This document shows, in pieces, positions 1 through 5,613 of a DNA stretch of 7,274 nucleotides. The stretch lies in NCBI GenBank assembly GCA_036491755.1, contig DASXBJ010000098.1:1-7274 (forward strand), in the 5' to 3' direction. Below the pieces are notes generated by a model, which saw only the letters and a program-made list of their open reading frames with translations, had not been told where the DNA came from and did no database searches. This stretch comes from DASXBJ01 sp036491755 (lineage in GTDB: Bacteria > Chloroflexota > Dormibacteria > Dormibacterales > Dormibacteraceae). The position numbers were made by a program, and so were the translations under genes. Position 1 is the stretch's first letter, and each line of letters starts with the position of its first letter.

Positions 1-344
1 ACAACCACTCGCACGCCGTGGGCGACCAGGTCCTGTGTGACCTGGCCGACATGCTGGAGGAGGCCGCGGGCGACTCGGGCATCGCAGCCCGGATGGGCGG
101 CGAGGAGTTCCTGATGGTCTTCCAGGGCTCGGGCGCGGTCATCGCTTTCGAGGAGCTGCGCCGGCGGGTGGAGACCTACGACTGGAGCTCGGTGGCCTCC
201 AACCTGAGCTTGACGATCTCGATCGGCGCGACGCGGCTGCGGCCGGGCCGGATCACGCAGGCAGCGCTGCTGGGCGAAGCGGACAGGCACCTGTACGCGG
301 CGAAAACAGGTGGCCGCAACCGGGTGGTTCTCGACCCCGATTGA
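1..344 (+). CDS. Diguanylate cyclase, C-terminal part of GGDEF domain (5' end outside window)
   Basis: This is the end of a GGDEF domain, which condenses two GTP into the second messenger cyclic di-GMP. The frame is open from base 3. It begins with NHSHAVGDQVL, matching the conserved N-D-x-x-G-H-x-x-G-D segment, so the GTG at 18 is inside the domain and is not the start. The active-site loop GGEEF lies at bases 96-110, preceded by R-M, so catalysis looks possible. The later conserved stretches are present: LTISIGA, then EADRHLYAAK and GGRNRV near the end. The usual inhibitory RxxD site just before the loop is replaced by G-D-S-G, so product feedback at that site is probably lost. Sensor domains would lie upstream, outside the window. 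The stop TGA overlaps the TTG start of the next gene. Confidence 0.93.
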   Translation, partial: NHSHAVGDQVLCDLADMLEEAAGDSGIAARMGGEEFLMVFQGSGAVIAFEELRRRVETYDWSSVASNLSLTISIGATRLRPGRITQAALLGEADRHLYAAKTGGRNRVVLDPD

Positions 345-1333
345 GCGACGCCTCAACCCTGAGGTTCGACACGCGCTCCCCGGGCCAGGCGATGGAGTTC
401 CTGGTGTGGACGGCACTCATCCAGCAGTCGCGCGGGTTGCTGCACGTTTTCCTGCCGCTGCTGGACAACGGGCTGGACGGTGTCGTGCACAGGCTGACGG
501 ATGGTGCGTATGTGCCGCTCCAGGTCAAAAGCCGCGACCGGCTGGATCGAGGCAAGGTGCAGATCGTCGTGCCGGGGCACAGCCTCGTCGACGATGGAGC
601 ACTCCTCATCGCGGGGCTGCTCACGGATGACGGACTGGGCGAGACGCTGCTCGTGGTCGAGGAAGGAACGTTCAAGCAGCTCGCGGCGCACGAGGTCGTG
701 GATGGGATCGATGTCTACGAGGCCGAGTTCAGCCTCCACCCGACCGAGGCCACCCGCTGGCATGCGTACCTGGTGGCGCGTGAGAGGCTGGCGGAACGGA
801 TCATGGGCGGCCAGGTGCCAGGCACCGACCACGAGGCGACGGCGCTCGATGAGGTTCGGTCGCCGGACGATCGAGCGCGCGACCGGCTGGGATTCCTCGG
901 CGAATCGGAGGTCATCCGCCGGCTGGCGGAGAACCCCCAGCTTGACCTGTTCCGGCCGTTTCCCGACCTCGAGCTCGTCGAGGTGCTGGCGCGAGACCAC
1001 GTCAGCCTCGATTTCATCGGCCTGCAGATCAAGACGGCGACCCCGGAGCCAACGGGCAAGGTCCACTTCCGGATCCGCAAGGCAACATTAAGGAGTACGT
1101 CCTCCACCGCGATGGTTGGCCTGGCCTGGCTGCCGGATCGGGCTCGCTTCGCGAACGAGTGCCTTCTGATCCCGGCCACGGATCTGGCGCAAGTCGCGGT
1201 TGACAGCGGCGACAGCCTTGATGTGTGGTTCCGACCGGAAAGCCCTGAACGGACGCGGCTCGACCCCTACCGCAAGCAGATTCCAGACCTCGCCCAGCTC
1301 ATCGCCGGCAACGCTGCGACCCGGGCGAGCTAG
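341..1333 (+). CDS. Protein with two tandem PD-(D/E)XK nuclease-like domains (DUF4365-like)
   Basis: I cannot name this 330-residue protein, but it has a clear internal duplication. Copy 1 has GxxxE at residues 15-19, an acidic patch D42-N-G-L-D46 and Q61-V-K63. Copy 2 has GxxxE at 184-188, acidic residues D209/E211/E214 and Q229-I-K231. After each QxK, similar strands follow: KVQIVVPGHSL matches KVHFRIRKATL, and ETLLVVEEGTFKQLA matches NECLLIPATDLAQVA. E...D...QxK is the core of PD-(D/E)XK nuclease folds such as DUF4365, so DNA or RNA cleavage or binding is inferred. The TTG at 341 is chosen because it keeps the GxxxE motif and forms a TTGA overlap with the cyclase stop. An in-frame ATG at 392 (residue 18) would lose the motif's glycine. 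No strong ribosome binding site is seen for either. Existence of the gene is strong; the function is tentative. Confidence 0.8.
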   Translation: MSDASTLRFDTRSPGQAMEFLVWTALIQQSRGLLHVFLPLLDNGLDGVVHRLTDGAYVPLQVKSRDRLDRGKVQIVVPGHSLVDDGALLIAGLLTDDGLGETLLVVEEGTFKQLAAHEVVDGIDVYEAEFSLHPTEATRWHAYLVARERLAERIMGGQVPGTDHEATALDEVRSPDDRARDRLGFLGESEVIRRLAENPQLDLFRPFPDLELVEVLARDHVSLDFIGLQIKTATPEPTGKVHFRIRKATLRSTSSTAMVGLAWLPDRARFANECLLIPATDLAQVAVDSGDSLDVWFRPESPERTRLDPYRKQIPDLAQLIAGNAATRAS

Positions 1334-1340
1334 CTAGCTC
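1327..1340. repeat. 14-bp perfect palindrome spanning the two convergent stop codons
   Basis: GAGCTAGCTAGCTC reads the same on both strands and covers the TAG stop of the nuclease-like gene (1331-1333) and part of the TGA stop of the PAS gene (1339-1341). Only five bases separate the two genes. There is no loop and no U-tract, so it is not a standard terminator. It may be chance or a protein-binding site. Confidence 0.4.
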
Positions 1341-1788
1341 AGATTTCGACATCCAGGTCGGAATCCGTCAGGTGTTCGGCAATTACGAGCCGAGCCGGAT
1401 GGCCGGCGTAATCGACGAGGTGGGATGTGATCAGCACCTGAATGATGGTTCCGTCATGCAGGAGCTGGCGCCATGGACCGGTCCGATCGAAATGTGGCAG
1501 CTCCCTCGTCAGCTCGAGGAACTTGGGCACATCCTCCTGCGGTACCAGGTCTTGGAGGTTGAGGCGGAGGAACTCTTGTCGCGAGCTGCCGTACCGCTCC
1601 GTTTCGGCGTCATTCACGTCGAGGATCCGACCAGTTCCCAGGTCATAGATCGCCATGGGCAGCGGATTGCCAATGAACAAAGAGGGCCAGCGCTCGCCGC
1701 TGGCGCCTCTTGGGCTCTCCGCGCCGATCGCCTCCATGAGTCGGTGGCGCTCTGACGGCGACGTCCCAGGCTCAGATTCGGTGCTCAT
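1339..1788 (-). CDS. Small stand-alone PAS-domain protein
   Basis: This 149-residue soluble protein consists of a polar N-terminal region of about 35 residues and one PAS domain (about 36-139). PAS hallmarks are visible: NPLPMAIYDLGTGRILDVND at 41-60, then A-x-x-E-x-Y-G at 61-67 and the downstream FLRLNLQDLVPQEDV helix and turn. There is no kinase, GGDEF or HTH output domain. PAS domains sense ligands, redox state or light, or mediate dimerisation, so it probably acts by binding a partner. Given the cyclase across the convergent neighbour, a link to that signalling is possible but unproven. ATG at 1786-1788 is the start; no convincing ribosome binding site precedes it. The gene converges on the nuclease-like gene with a 5-bp gap. 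Confidence 0.87.
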   Translation of the reverse strand: MSTESEPGTSPSERHRLMEAIGAESPRGASGERWPSLFIGNPLPMAIYDLGTGRILDVNDAETERYGSSRQEFLRLNLQDLVPQEDVPKFLELTRELPHFDRTGPWRQLLHDGTIIQVLITSHLVDYAGHPARLVIAEHLTDSDLDVEI

Positions 1789-1891
1789 GGAAGCATGGTC
1801 GCAAATGCCGGGATCAGATTGACGCGATAGCGTGATCGGCGGCGGAGGTGCCGCCAGCTGAGGCGACCCTCCTCTACTTGGGCACGGCGAA

Positions 1892-2215
1892 TCAGACCGA
1901 TAGGCCGAGAACAGTCGCGAGAGCTTCGTCCAGCTCCTGCAGCTCGCTGAATTTCAACAATCCCTCTGACTCCCCAAGCCGACTCGGATCGACAGCGCCG
2001 AGCTGCTCGATCAGCACGCGCGTCCGCTGGCCTCGGATGATCACCTCCGGTCTAAAAGAGGCGGGCAAGGCGCGAGTGCTCGTCGGCGCCACGACCACGG
2101 TCGACAAGGCCAGCAGCTCATCGCCCTGGACCACCACGCCATATCTCGGCCCAGCCTGTTCGCGTCCGCGGATACCGCGCGGAGCGCGGAGACGAAAGAC
2201 TTCACCGCGCTGCAC
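1892..2215 (-). CDS. MazF/PemK-family toxin (endoribonuclease)
   Basis: This 107-residue protein fits the MazF/PemK family, ribosome-independent mRNA interferases that stop growth when freed from their antitoxin. Family marks are: the start RGEVFRL; R18-E19-Q20-A-G-P-R24-Y-G-V-V-V, corresponding to the usual G-x-E-Q-x-G-x-R-P loop with its conserved arginine; the strand VVVAPTST with the active-site T45/S46; and TRVLIEQLGAVDPSRL at 65-80, the usual dQ-x-r-x-v-D-x-x-R-L block. Y25 replaces the typical proline after the arginine. The start is GTG at 2213-2215, with GGAG 7 nt upstream inside the antitoxin gene. The coding regions overlap by 14 nt, so translation of toxin and antitoxin is probably coupled. 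The cleavage sequence cannot be predicted. Confidence 0.9.
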   Translation of the reverse strand: MQRGEVFRLRAPRGIRGREQAGPRYGVVVQGDELLALSTVVVAPTSTRALPASFRPEVIIRGQRTRVLIEQLGAVDPSRLGESEGLLKFSELQELDEALATVLGLSV

Positions 2216-2438
2216 GCAGCGACTCCATCAACTTCTCAACGGCACGCTTTTCCGTCCGGTCGACCGAATCCGCATTGAGCCGCGCCACCTCAGCCGCAAG
2301 ATCGCGGCGGTGACGGCGGCGCGCCGTGTCGATGATGGCCTCGCGGATCGCATCTGATCGGGAGCGGCCGGAGCTCGTCAGCGACTCAAGCGCTTCTTGA
2401 GCGTCCTTGTCCAGGCGGATGGAGATTGCACGCCCCAC
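2202..2438 (-). CDS. Ribbon-helix-helix antitoxin of the MazF-type toxin
   Basis: From the GTG at 2436-2438 this is a 78-residue protein. Residues 4-10 (AISIRLD) form the DNA-binding ribbon, followed by two helices (about 11-23 and 26-38; GRSRSDAIREAI is typical of ribbon-helix-helix repressors). A charged C-terminal helix ending EKLMESLRAAR should wrap and inhibit the toxin. Such antitoxins repress their own operon. The frame stays open upstream to 2537, but the extra residues are not RHH-like and the repeat operator with a probable -10 falls there, so the shorter start is preferred; another GTG at 2454-2456 is possible. No Shine-Dalgarno precedes 2438, which fits a leaderless transcript. 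Its end overlaps the toxin start by 14 nt. Confidence 0.87.
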   Translation of the reverse strand: MGRAISIRLDKDAQEALESLTSSGRSRSDAIREAIIDTARRRHRRDLAAEVARLNADSVDRTEKRAVEKLMESLRAAR

Positions 2439-2446
2439 TGCCGAAC

Positions 2447-2467
2447 AATGTATCACCGGTGTATCAC
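2447..2467 (-). promoter_or_regulatory. Antitoxin operator: two direct repeats overlapping an extended -10
   Basis: TGTATCAC occurs at 2449-2456 and again at 2460-2467 (plus-strand reading), an 11-bp period that puts both on about the same helix face. CACCGGTG between them (2454-2461) is itself palindromic. On the minus strand the second copy contains TG-A-TACATT, an extended -10-like element with its hexamer at 2452-2447. Transcription would then start near 2438-2441, at or just before the antitoxin GTG. Ribbon-helix-helix antitoxins commonly bind such repeats, so autoregulation is inferred. No clear -35 is seen. Confidence 0.6.
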
Positions 2468-2502
2468 GTCCCCCGGAAGGGCTGTAGGGCTTGGTGCACG
2501 AA

Positions 2503-3402
2503 TCATCTCGGTGCGGCTCCAGAAGCATCGAGGGCACGCCTCACGATCGCGACGACCGATGCCGGATCGTTGAGGACATCCGACGCGCTGAACCGCAGGA
2601 TGCGATAGCCCGCGTCGACCAGTCGATTCTGGCGCCGGTTGTCCGCGGCCAGCCTCTCACGGTGCGTGGCGCCGTCGTACTCGATGACAAGGCGCCGATC
2701 GGGGTAGTAGAGATCTGGCCGAGCCAGAAATAGCCCGGACGCGTCGCGAAGCGACACCTGGACCTCAGGCCGCGGGAGGCCGGCCAATACAAGGGTGACG
2801 CGTAAACGCGTCTCCATCGGACTCTCTGTCGCCGGCTCTGCGAGCGTGATCGCCCGGCGAAGACGTGCAATGCCGCGAAGGCGTTGGTGTGCGTCCACCC
2901 ATCGGGTGAGCTCTGTCAAGCTGACCAACCGCCTATGCAGCGCCATGTCGAGAATCACGACAGATTCGATCAGCTCCGACCTACGGCCTAGATCTGCGAC
3001 CGTCTGAACGCGCGAGGTGACGGGGAGGCCCTTGGCGGTCGAACCCTCGAATTCGACGCAACGACGAATGGACAGGCCGAGCCGCCTGGTGACGAGGCAT
3101 GAGATAGGCACCGTCACCTCGATTGGGCTGCACGGCGCCACGTCCAGACCGTGAAGCCAGGCGGCGGTTCGCCCCGAGAAGACTGCATCGCCAGGGAGGC
3201 GAGGCATCGCGGCCTGAAGCCTCACCATCGGCTGCTCAGCGATTCCGTGCCATGCGAAGACGCCGCGGCCGAGGCGTCGCCAAGCGGATCCCCGCAGGTG
3301 GTCCTCTGTCACGCCGTAGCGGCGAGCTTCCGCCAGGGTGAAAGGCGCCTTCCGCAATGCGGCAGGGACAAACGGTGAGCGACCCACCCCGACGATGTTC
3401 AC
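2503..3402 (-). CDS. AbiEi-like winged-helix and DUF559 (Vsr-like) nuclease-domain protein
   Basis: This 299-residue protein has two recognisable parts. Residues 20-51, PFTLAEARRYGVTEDHLRG onwards, resemble the N-terminal winged helix of AbiEi-type (type IV antitoxin-like) proteins, and the region to about 185 continues in the style of those proteins. Residues 190-290 are a DUF559 domain, related to Vsr very-short-patch repair and PD-(D/E)XK nucleases: E197 in SPMETRLR, then RPDLYYPDRRLVIEYDG with D230 and E241-Y-D243, then R256-R-Q-N. ExD replaces the textbook ExK, as is usual for DUF559. Such fusions are common in actinobacteria; their role is not established, and defence or DNA repair is inferred. 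The GTG at 3400-3402 is the longest start; GTG at residue 6 is an alternative. The antitoxin follows 64 bp downstream. Confidence 0.86.
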   Translation of the reverse strand: MNIVGVGRSPFVPAALRKAPFTLAEARRYGVTEDHLRGSAWRRLGRGVFAWHGIAEQPMVRLQAAMPRLPGDAVFSGRTAAWLHGLDVAPCSPIEVTVPISCLVTRRLGLSIRRCVEFEGSTAKGLPVTSRVQTVADLGRRSELIESVVILDMALHRRLVSLTELTRWVDAHQRLRGIARLRRAITLAEPATESPMETRLRVTLVLAGLPRPEVQVSLRDASGLFLARPDLYYPDRRLVIEYDGATHRERLAADNRRQNRLVDAGYRILRFSASDVLNDPASVVAIVRRALDASGAAPR

Positions 3403-3413
3403 TGACGCGTCAG
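3402..3413. repeat. 12-bp palindrome at the start of the DUF559 gene
   Basis: CTGACGCGTCAG is a perfect inverted repeat abutting the presumed GTG start (3400-3402). Because the encoded protein has a winged-helix region, an operator is conceivable. No promoter elements could be placed confidently around it. Confidence 0.35.
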
Positions 3414-3514
3414 CTCGTTGGAACCCAGCGTGTTAATCGAGTGTGCGCTCTGCGGGCTTTGCGAGCGGTTGAATGCCCACCTAGCTCACAGTCGAGCCGC
3501 AGCGAGGGCGAAGG
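3414..3514. other. Intergenic region between DUF559 gene and tRNA-Gly
   Basis: About 100 bases without a supported gene. It must hold the promoter of the DUF559 gene and the end of the tRNA transcript, both read on the minus strand. I see only a weak inverted pair CGCTC/GAGCG (3446-3450 and 3462-3466) and no clear -35/-10 or U-tract. I found no second copy of the tRNA 3' end here that would mark an integration site. Confidence 0.4.
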
Positions 3515-3590
3515 TGGAGCGGGAGACGGGCTTCGAACCCGCTACCTCGACCTTGGCAAGGTCGCGCTCTACCAAGTGAGCTACTCCCGC
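3515..3590 (-). tRNA. tRNA-Gly (anticodon GCC), CCA encoded
   Basis: The minus strand folds as a complete 76-nt tRNA. The acceptor stem is GCGGGAG with CTCCCGC, followed by a U discriminator and encoded CCA (3515-3517). The D arm is GCTC/GAGC with GG in its loop. The anticodon stem CGACC/GGTCG encloses TTGCCAA, giving anticodon GCC for glycine codons GGC and GGU. The variable loop is AGGTA. The T arm GCGGG/CCCGT, with one G-U pair, encloses TTCGAAG. All stems are paired, so it should be functional. Confidence 0.97.
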
Positions 3591-3604
3591 TCGACCAGAG
3601 GACG

Positions 3605-3626
3605 ATTTTACCCGGCGCGGGTCCGG
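3605..3626 (-). promoter_or_regulatory. Hairpin after the GH3 gene and -10-like box before tRNA-Gly
   Basis: On the minus strand, just after the GH3 stop, CCCGG and CCGGG (3622-3626 and 3611-3615) can pair around a 6-nt loop, followed directly by TAAAAT (3610-3605). TAAAAT lies 14 nt before the tRNA and is a reasonable -10. No good -35 is found at 16-18 bp. The hairpin may limit read-through from the GH3 gene. Both calls are weak. Confidence 0.35.
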
Positions 3627-3632
3627 GGGGAA

Positions 3633-4823
3633 TCAGGCGACCGGTTCGGCCCTGCAGTGGGTGAAGCGGCGGCCCCACCTGTCTCGGAGGGCGTTGACCC
3701 TCAACGCCGAGGCGTGGATGGCCGCGCGGCTCAGGCGTCCTGAGGTCACGGCCGAGCTCACGGCCGACACGGCGGAGAGCTCGTAGGAGGGGTCGCTGTT
3801 GCCCAGGAGGACCAGGTCGTTGCCTGCCTGCAGGGCGAGCACCGTGGCTGCCGGCAGAGACCAGATGGCGCCGATTCCCCCCATGCTCACCGAGTCCGAG
3901 ACGATCACGCCGGTGAAGTTCAGCTGCGTGCGAAGGCGGCTCACCACCGGTGCGGAGAACATCGCCGGCGTGCTGCCGCCGCCCAACCCTGGGACGTAGA
4001 CCGCCGTCGTCATCACCGCATCCGCGCCCGCTGCGATGCCGGCCTGGAACGACGGCATCTGGACCGCCTCCCACCTGGCGAGCGATTCCGGGTCGGTGGG
4101 GATCGCGACGTGAGGGTCGCCCGCCGCTCCGCCCAGGCCCGGGAAGTGCTTCAAGGTCGCCCCCACGCCTCCGTCGTGCAGGCCCGTCACGGCCGCGGCC
4201 ACCAGCGGTCCGACCGTCGACGGATTGGAGCCGAAGGAGCGGTCGAGGATCACCTGGTCACGCGAGTTGGTGCGGACGTCCGCGACAGGCGCCAGGTTCA
4301 GGCCCACGCCCAGCGAGCGCAGGCCGGCGCCCGAAGCCCGCTCCACCGCCGTCACGTGCGCTGCTCCGCCATGGCCCACGACCAGCTGTGAGGGCGGCGC
4401 AAACGACGCCTGCACACGGTTCACCTGGCCGCCTTCCTGGTCGAGCATGACCAGGATGGGGTGGTCCAGGCACGACCTCGCCGCGATCGCGGTCAGCTGG
4501 TCGCTGAGGGCGCGCAGCTGAGCCTGGCTGTTGAAGTTCGAGGCGAACAGCAGCACCCCGCCGACGCGGCCGTCTTCCAGGGCCTGGACCAGGAGGGGCG
4601 GGATCACGGTCCCGTACCAGGAGACGACGATCGTCGCCCCGATGTCGTCCTGAAGGCTGCCGGGGTCGGGAGTCGGTGCCGGACTTGGCCCCTGGGCGAC
4701 TGGCGTGACCCGGACCGGGATGGCGATGGTCGGCGTTGGCTGCGGGGCCGCTGTCTGCGGCGCGCACGCCGCGAGCAGGATGCCTGCCAGGGCAACTAGG
4801 GCGATAGACCGCGTGCTCAGCAC
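3633..4823 (-). CDS. Glycoside hydrolase family 3 lipoprotein, NagZ-like (beta-N-acetylhexosaminidase-type)
   Basis: This 396-residue protein starts with a lipoprotein signal: hydrophobic residues 7-19 ending in lipobox LAAC with Cys20. A proline/threonine-rich linker (21-55) follows, then a GH3 domain. GH3/NagZ marks are LDQEGGQVNR (127-136, substrate-binding Asp128), LNLAPVADV (175-183), KHFPG with K225-H226, D236-P-H238 corresponding to the NagZ Asp-x-His acid/base element, and the nucleophile Asp310 in VSDSVSMGG. Likely role: removing terminal beta-linked N-acetylglucosamine or a similar sugar from peptidoglycan fragments outside the membrane. Several usual residues differ: KHFPGHG reads KHFPGLG, SDD reads SDS, and the usual AHV before the nucleophile strand reads TAVYV, so specificity is uncertain. 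The start is GTG at 4821-4823 without a clear Shine-Dalgarno. It lies 21 bp after the membrane-protein gene, probably in one operon. Confidence 0.92.
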   Translation of the reverse strand: MLSTRSIALVALAGILLAACAPQTAAPQPTPTIAIPVRVTPVAQGPSPAPTPDPGSLQDDIGATIVVSWYGTVIPPLLVQALEDGRVGGVLLFASNFNSQAQLRALSDQLTAIAARSCLDHPILVMLDQEGGQVNRVQASFAPPSQLVVGHGGAAHVTAVERASGAGLRSLGVGLNLAPVADVRTNSRDQVILDRSFGSNPSTVGPLVAAAVTGLHDGGVGATLKHFPGLGGAAGDPHVAIPTDPESLARWEAVQMPSFQAGIAAGADAVMTTAVYVPGLGGGSTPAMFSAPVVSRLRTQLNFTGVIVSDSVSMGGIGAIWSLPAATVLALQAGNDLVLLGNSDPSYELSAVSAVSSAVTSGRLSRAAIHASALRVNALRDRWGRRFTHCRAEPVA

Positions 4824-4844
4824 GGAAGGCTGAACGGGTCAGGG

Positions 4845-5408
4845 CTAACGGCGGTAACGCTGCTTCAGGGCCAGCGTCCCGAGGCCGACGGCCCACAGGA
4901 CCGCGATCAGGGGGAGGACCAGGGTGAAATTGAGATGCGGCAGGCCGACGCTCTCCAAAAAGCCATATCCGAAGGTGAGCAGCGCCGTCCCGCACAAGGC
5001 AAAGCCGAACGCCTGGAGCTGGGTGCGCTTCTGGAGCTCGTCCATGGTGGCCAGCGCGCGCACGAACAGCCAGACCATCACCGCGGTCGGGATGACGGGT
5101 AGCAACGCGATGTAGTAGCGCCAGCCCGCGTCGCGGTTGGCCTCGACGATCGTGGTCGAGCCGACCACCACCATCAGGTAGGCGAGGAACGTGAGGGCGA
5201 AATAAATCTGGGTCTTGTAGTTCACCCACGTGGCGGACAGGTTCGGCGCCCCCGCCGGGGGCGAAGCGAAGGCCACGGGCGTGTTCACCTCGGTCCGCAG
5301 GAAGGGCGCGGCGGCATGCGTGAAGGCCGGTTCGACCGGCGCCTCGGCGGGCGGCGCGGGATTCTGTTCAGCCACTGCCACGGGATAGTAAACCGGCGGG
5401 CGGGTCAT
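4845..5408 (-). CDS. Conserved four-helix membrane protein of unknown function
   Basis: This 187-residue protein has a proline/alanine-rich N-terminal tail of about 60 residues, then four predicted membrane helices (about 67-87, 98-118, 132-151 and 159-180) and a basic end KQRYRR. Between helices 2 and 3 lies MDELQKRTQLQAFGFAL. Small membrane proteins with a similar D-E-x-x-x-R-x-x-L-x-A segment and a GYGFLE-x-x-GLP loop are familiar to me from other bacteria, but I know no assigned function. The ATG at 5406-5408 is firm because AAAGGGAG lies five bases upstream. It is the first gene of a likely two-gene operon with the GH3 lipoprotein. It diverges from the secreted HEYGE protein gene. A role at the envelope is only suggested by location. 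Confidence 0.85.
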   Translation of the reverse strand: MTRPPVYYPVAVAEQNPAPPAEAPVEPAFTHAAAPFLRTEVNTPVAFASPPAGAPNLSATWVNYKTQIYFALTFLAYLMVVVGSTTIVEANRDAGWRYYIALLPVIPTAVMVWLFVRALATMDELQKRTQLQAFGFALCGTALLTFGYGFLESVGLPHLNFTLVLPLIAVLWAVGLGTLALKQRYRR

Positions 5409-5413
5409 TCAGG

Positions 5414-5421
5414 CTCCCTTT
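5414..5421 (-). promoter_or_regulatory. Ribosome binding site of the four-helix membrane protein
   Basis: The minus strand reads AAAGGGAG, a strong Shine-Dalgarno, five bases (CCTGA) before the ATG. It fixes the start of this gene. Confidence 0.8.
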
Positions 5422-5530
5422 CGGCTTATGTGCGCCGCCGTCTCCCCACCTTTACCACGTCACGAAATCAAGAACGAACGCTTAAGGACCATTGGTCGCA
5501 GCGACTTCTTGAAATCACACAGGTTTTTGG

Positions 5531-5559
5531 TTGACGGCTCAATGCCCCGCGGCTATAAA
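5531..5559 (+). promoter_or_regulatory. Near-consensus housekeeping promoter (TTGACG-17-TATAAA)
   Basis: TTGACG (5531-5536) and TATAAA (5554-5559) are separated by exactly 17 bp, five of six matches to consensus in each box. Transcription should begin near 5566, leaving a leader of about 48 nt before the TTG at 5614. The in-frame ATG at 5542 lies between the two promoter boxes and cannot be used from this transcript, which supports the shorter reading of the secreted protein. Confidence 0.85.
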
Positions 5560-5564
5560 GGCTC

Positions 5565-5579
5565 CGGCGCCGGGCGCCG
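5565..5579 (+). repeat. 5'-UTR hairpin at the transcript start of the secreted protein
   Basis: CGGCGC and GCGCCG pair perfectly around a 3-nt loop CGG, at about the predicted first base of the transcript. A stem at the very 5' end can protect an mRNA from decay; that role is inferred. It lies 34 nt from the start codon and leaves the ribosome site free. Confidence 0.55.
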
Positions 5580-5600
5580 TGCAGTCCACGCGGCCTTTGA

Positions 5601-5609
5601 GAGGAAGGA
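5601..5609 (+). promoter_or_regulatory. Ribosome binding site deciding a TTG start
   Basis: GAGGAAGGA lies 4 nt (9 nt from the GAGG end) before TTG at 5614-5616. It selects a start placing a textbook signal peptide at the N-terminus, in preference to the longer open frame from 5428. Confidence 0.75.
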
Positions 5610-5613
5610 CAAT

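Noticed and set aside
353..1066. Long minus-strand open frame opposite the nuclease-like gene
   Set aside because: The translated product has no domain features, and the plus-strand frame has a clear internal duplication and motifs.
1838..1855. Hairpin GGCGGC/GCCGCC after the toxin gene
   Set aside because: Short stem with no U-tract on either strand; too weak to call a terminator.
2439..2537. Longer start for the antitoxin
   Set aside because: The extension overlaps the end of the DUF559 gene, is unlike RHH proteins and covers the direct-repeat operator.
3039..3059. Inverted repeat GTCGAA...TTCGAC
   Set aside because: It lies inside the DUF559 coding region and fits ordinary codon choice, with no site-like context.
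3480..3600. Integration (att) site at tRNA-Gly
   Set aside because: No second copy of the tRNA 3' end is visible in the window and no integrase gene is present.
4258..5229. 323-codon minus-strand frame across the GH3 and membrane-protein genes
   Set aside because: Low-complexity Arg/Pro/Gly-rich product in a GC-rich shadow frame; it crosses two well-supported genes.
5428..5613. Longer start for the secreted HEYGE protein
   Set aside because: This extension spans the promoter and 5' UTR, and the TTG at 5614 has a ribosome site and a proper signal peptide.
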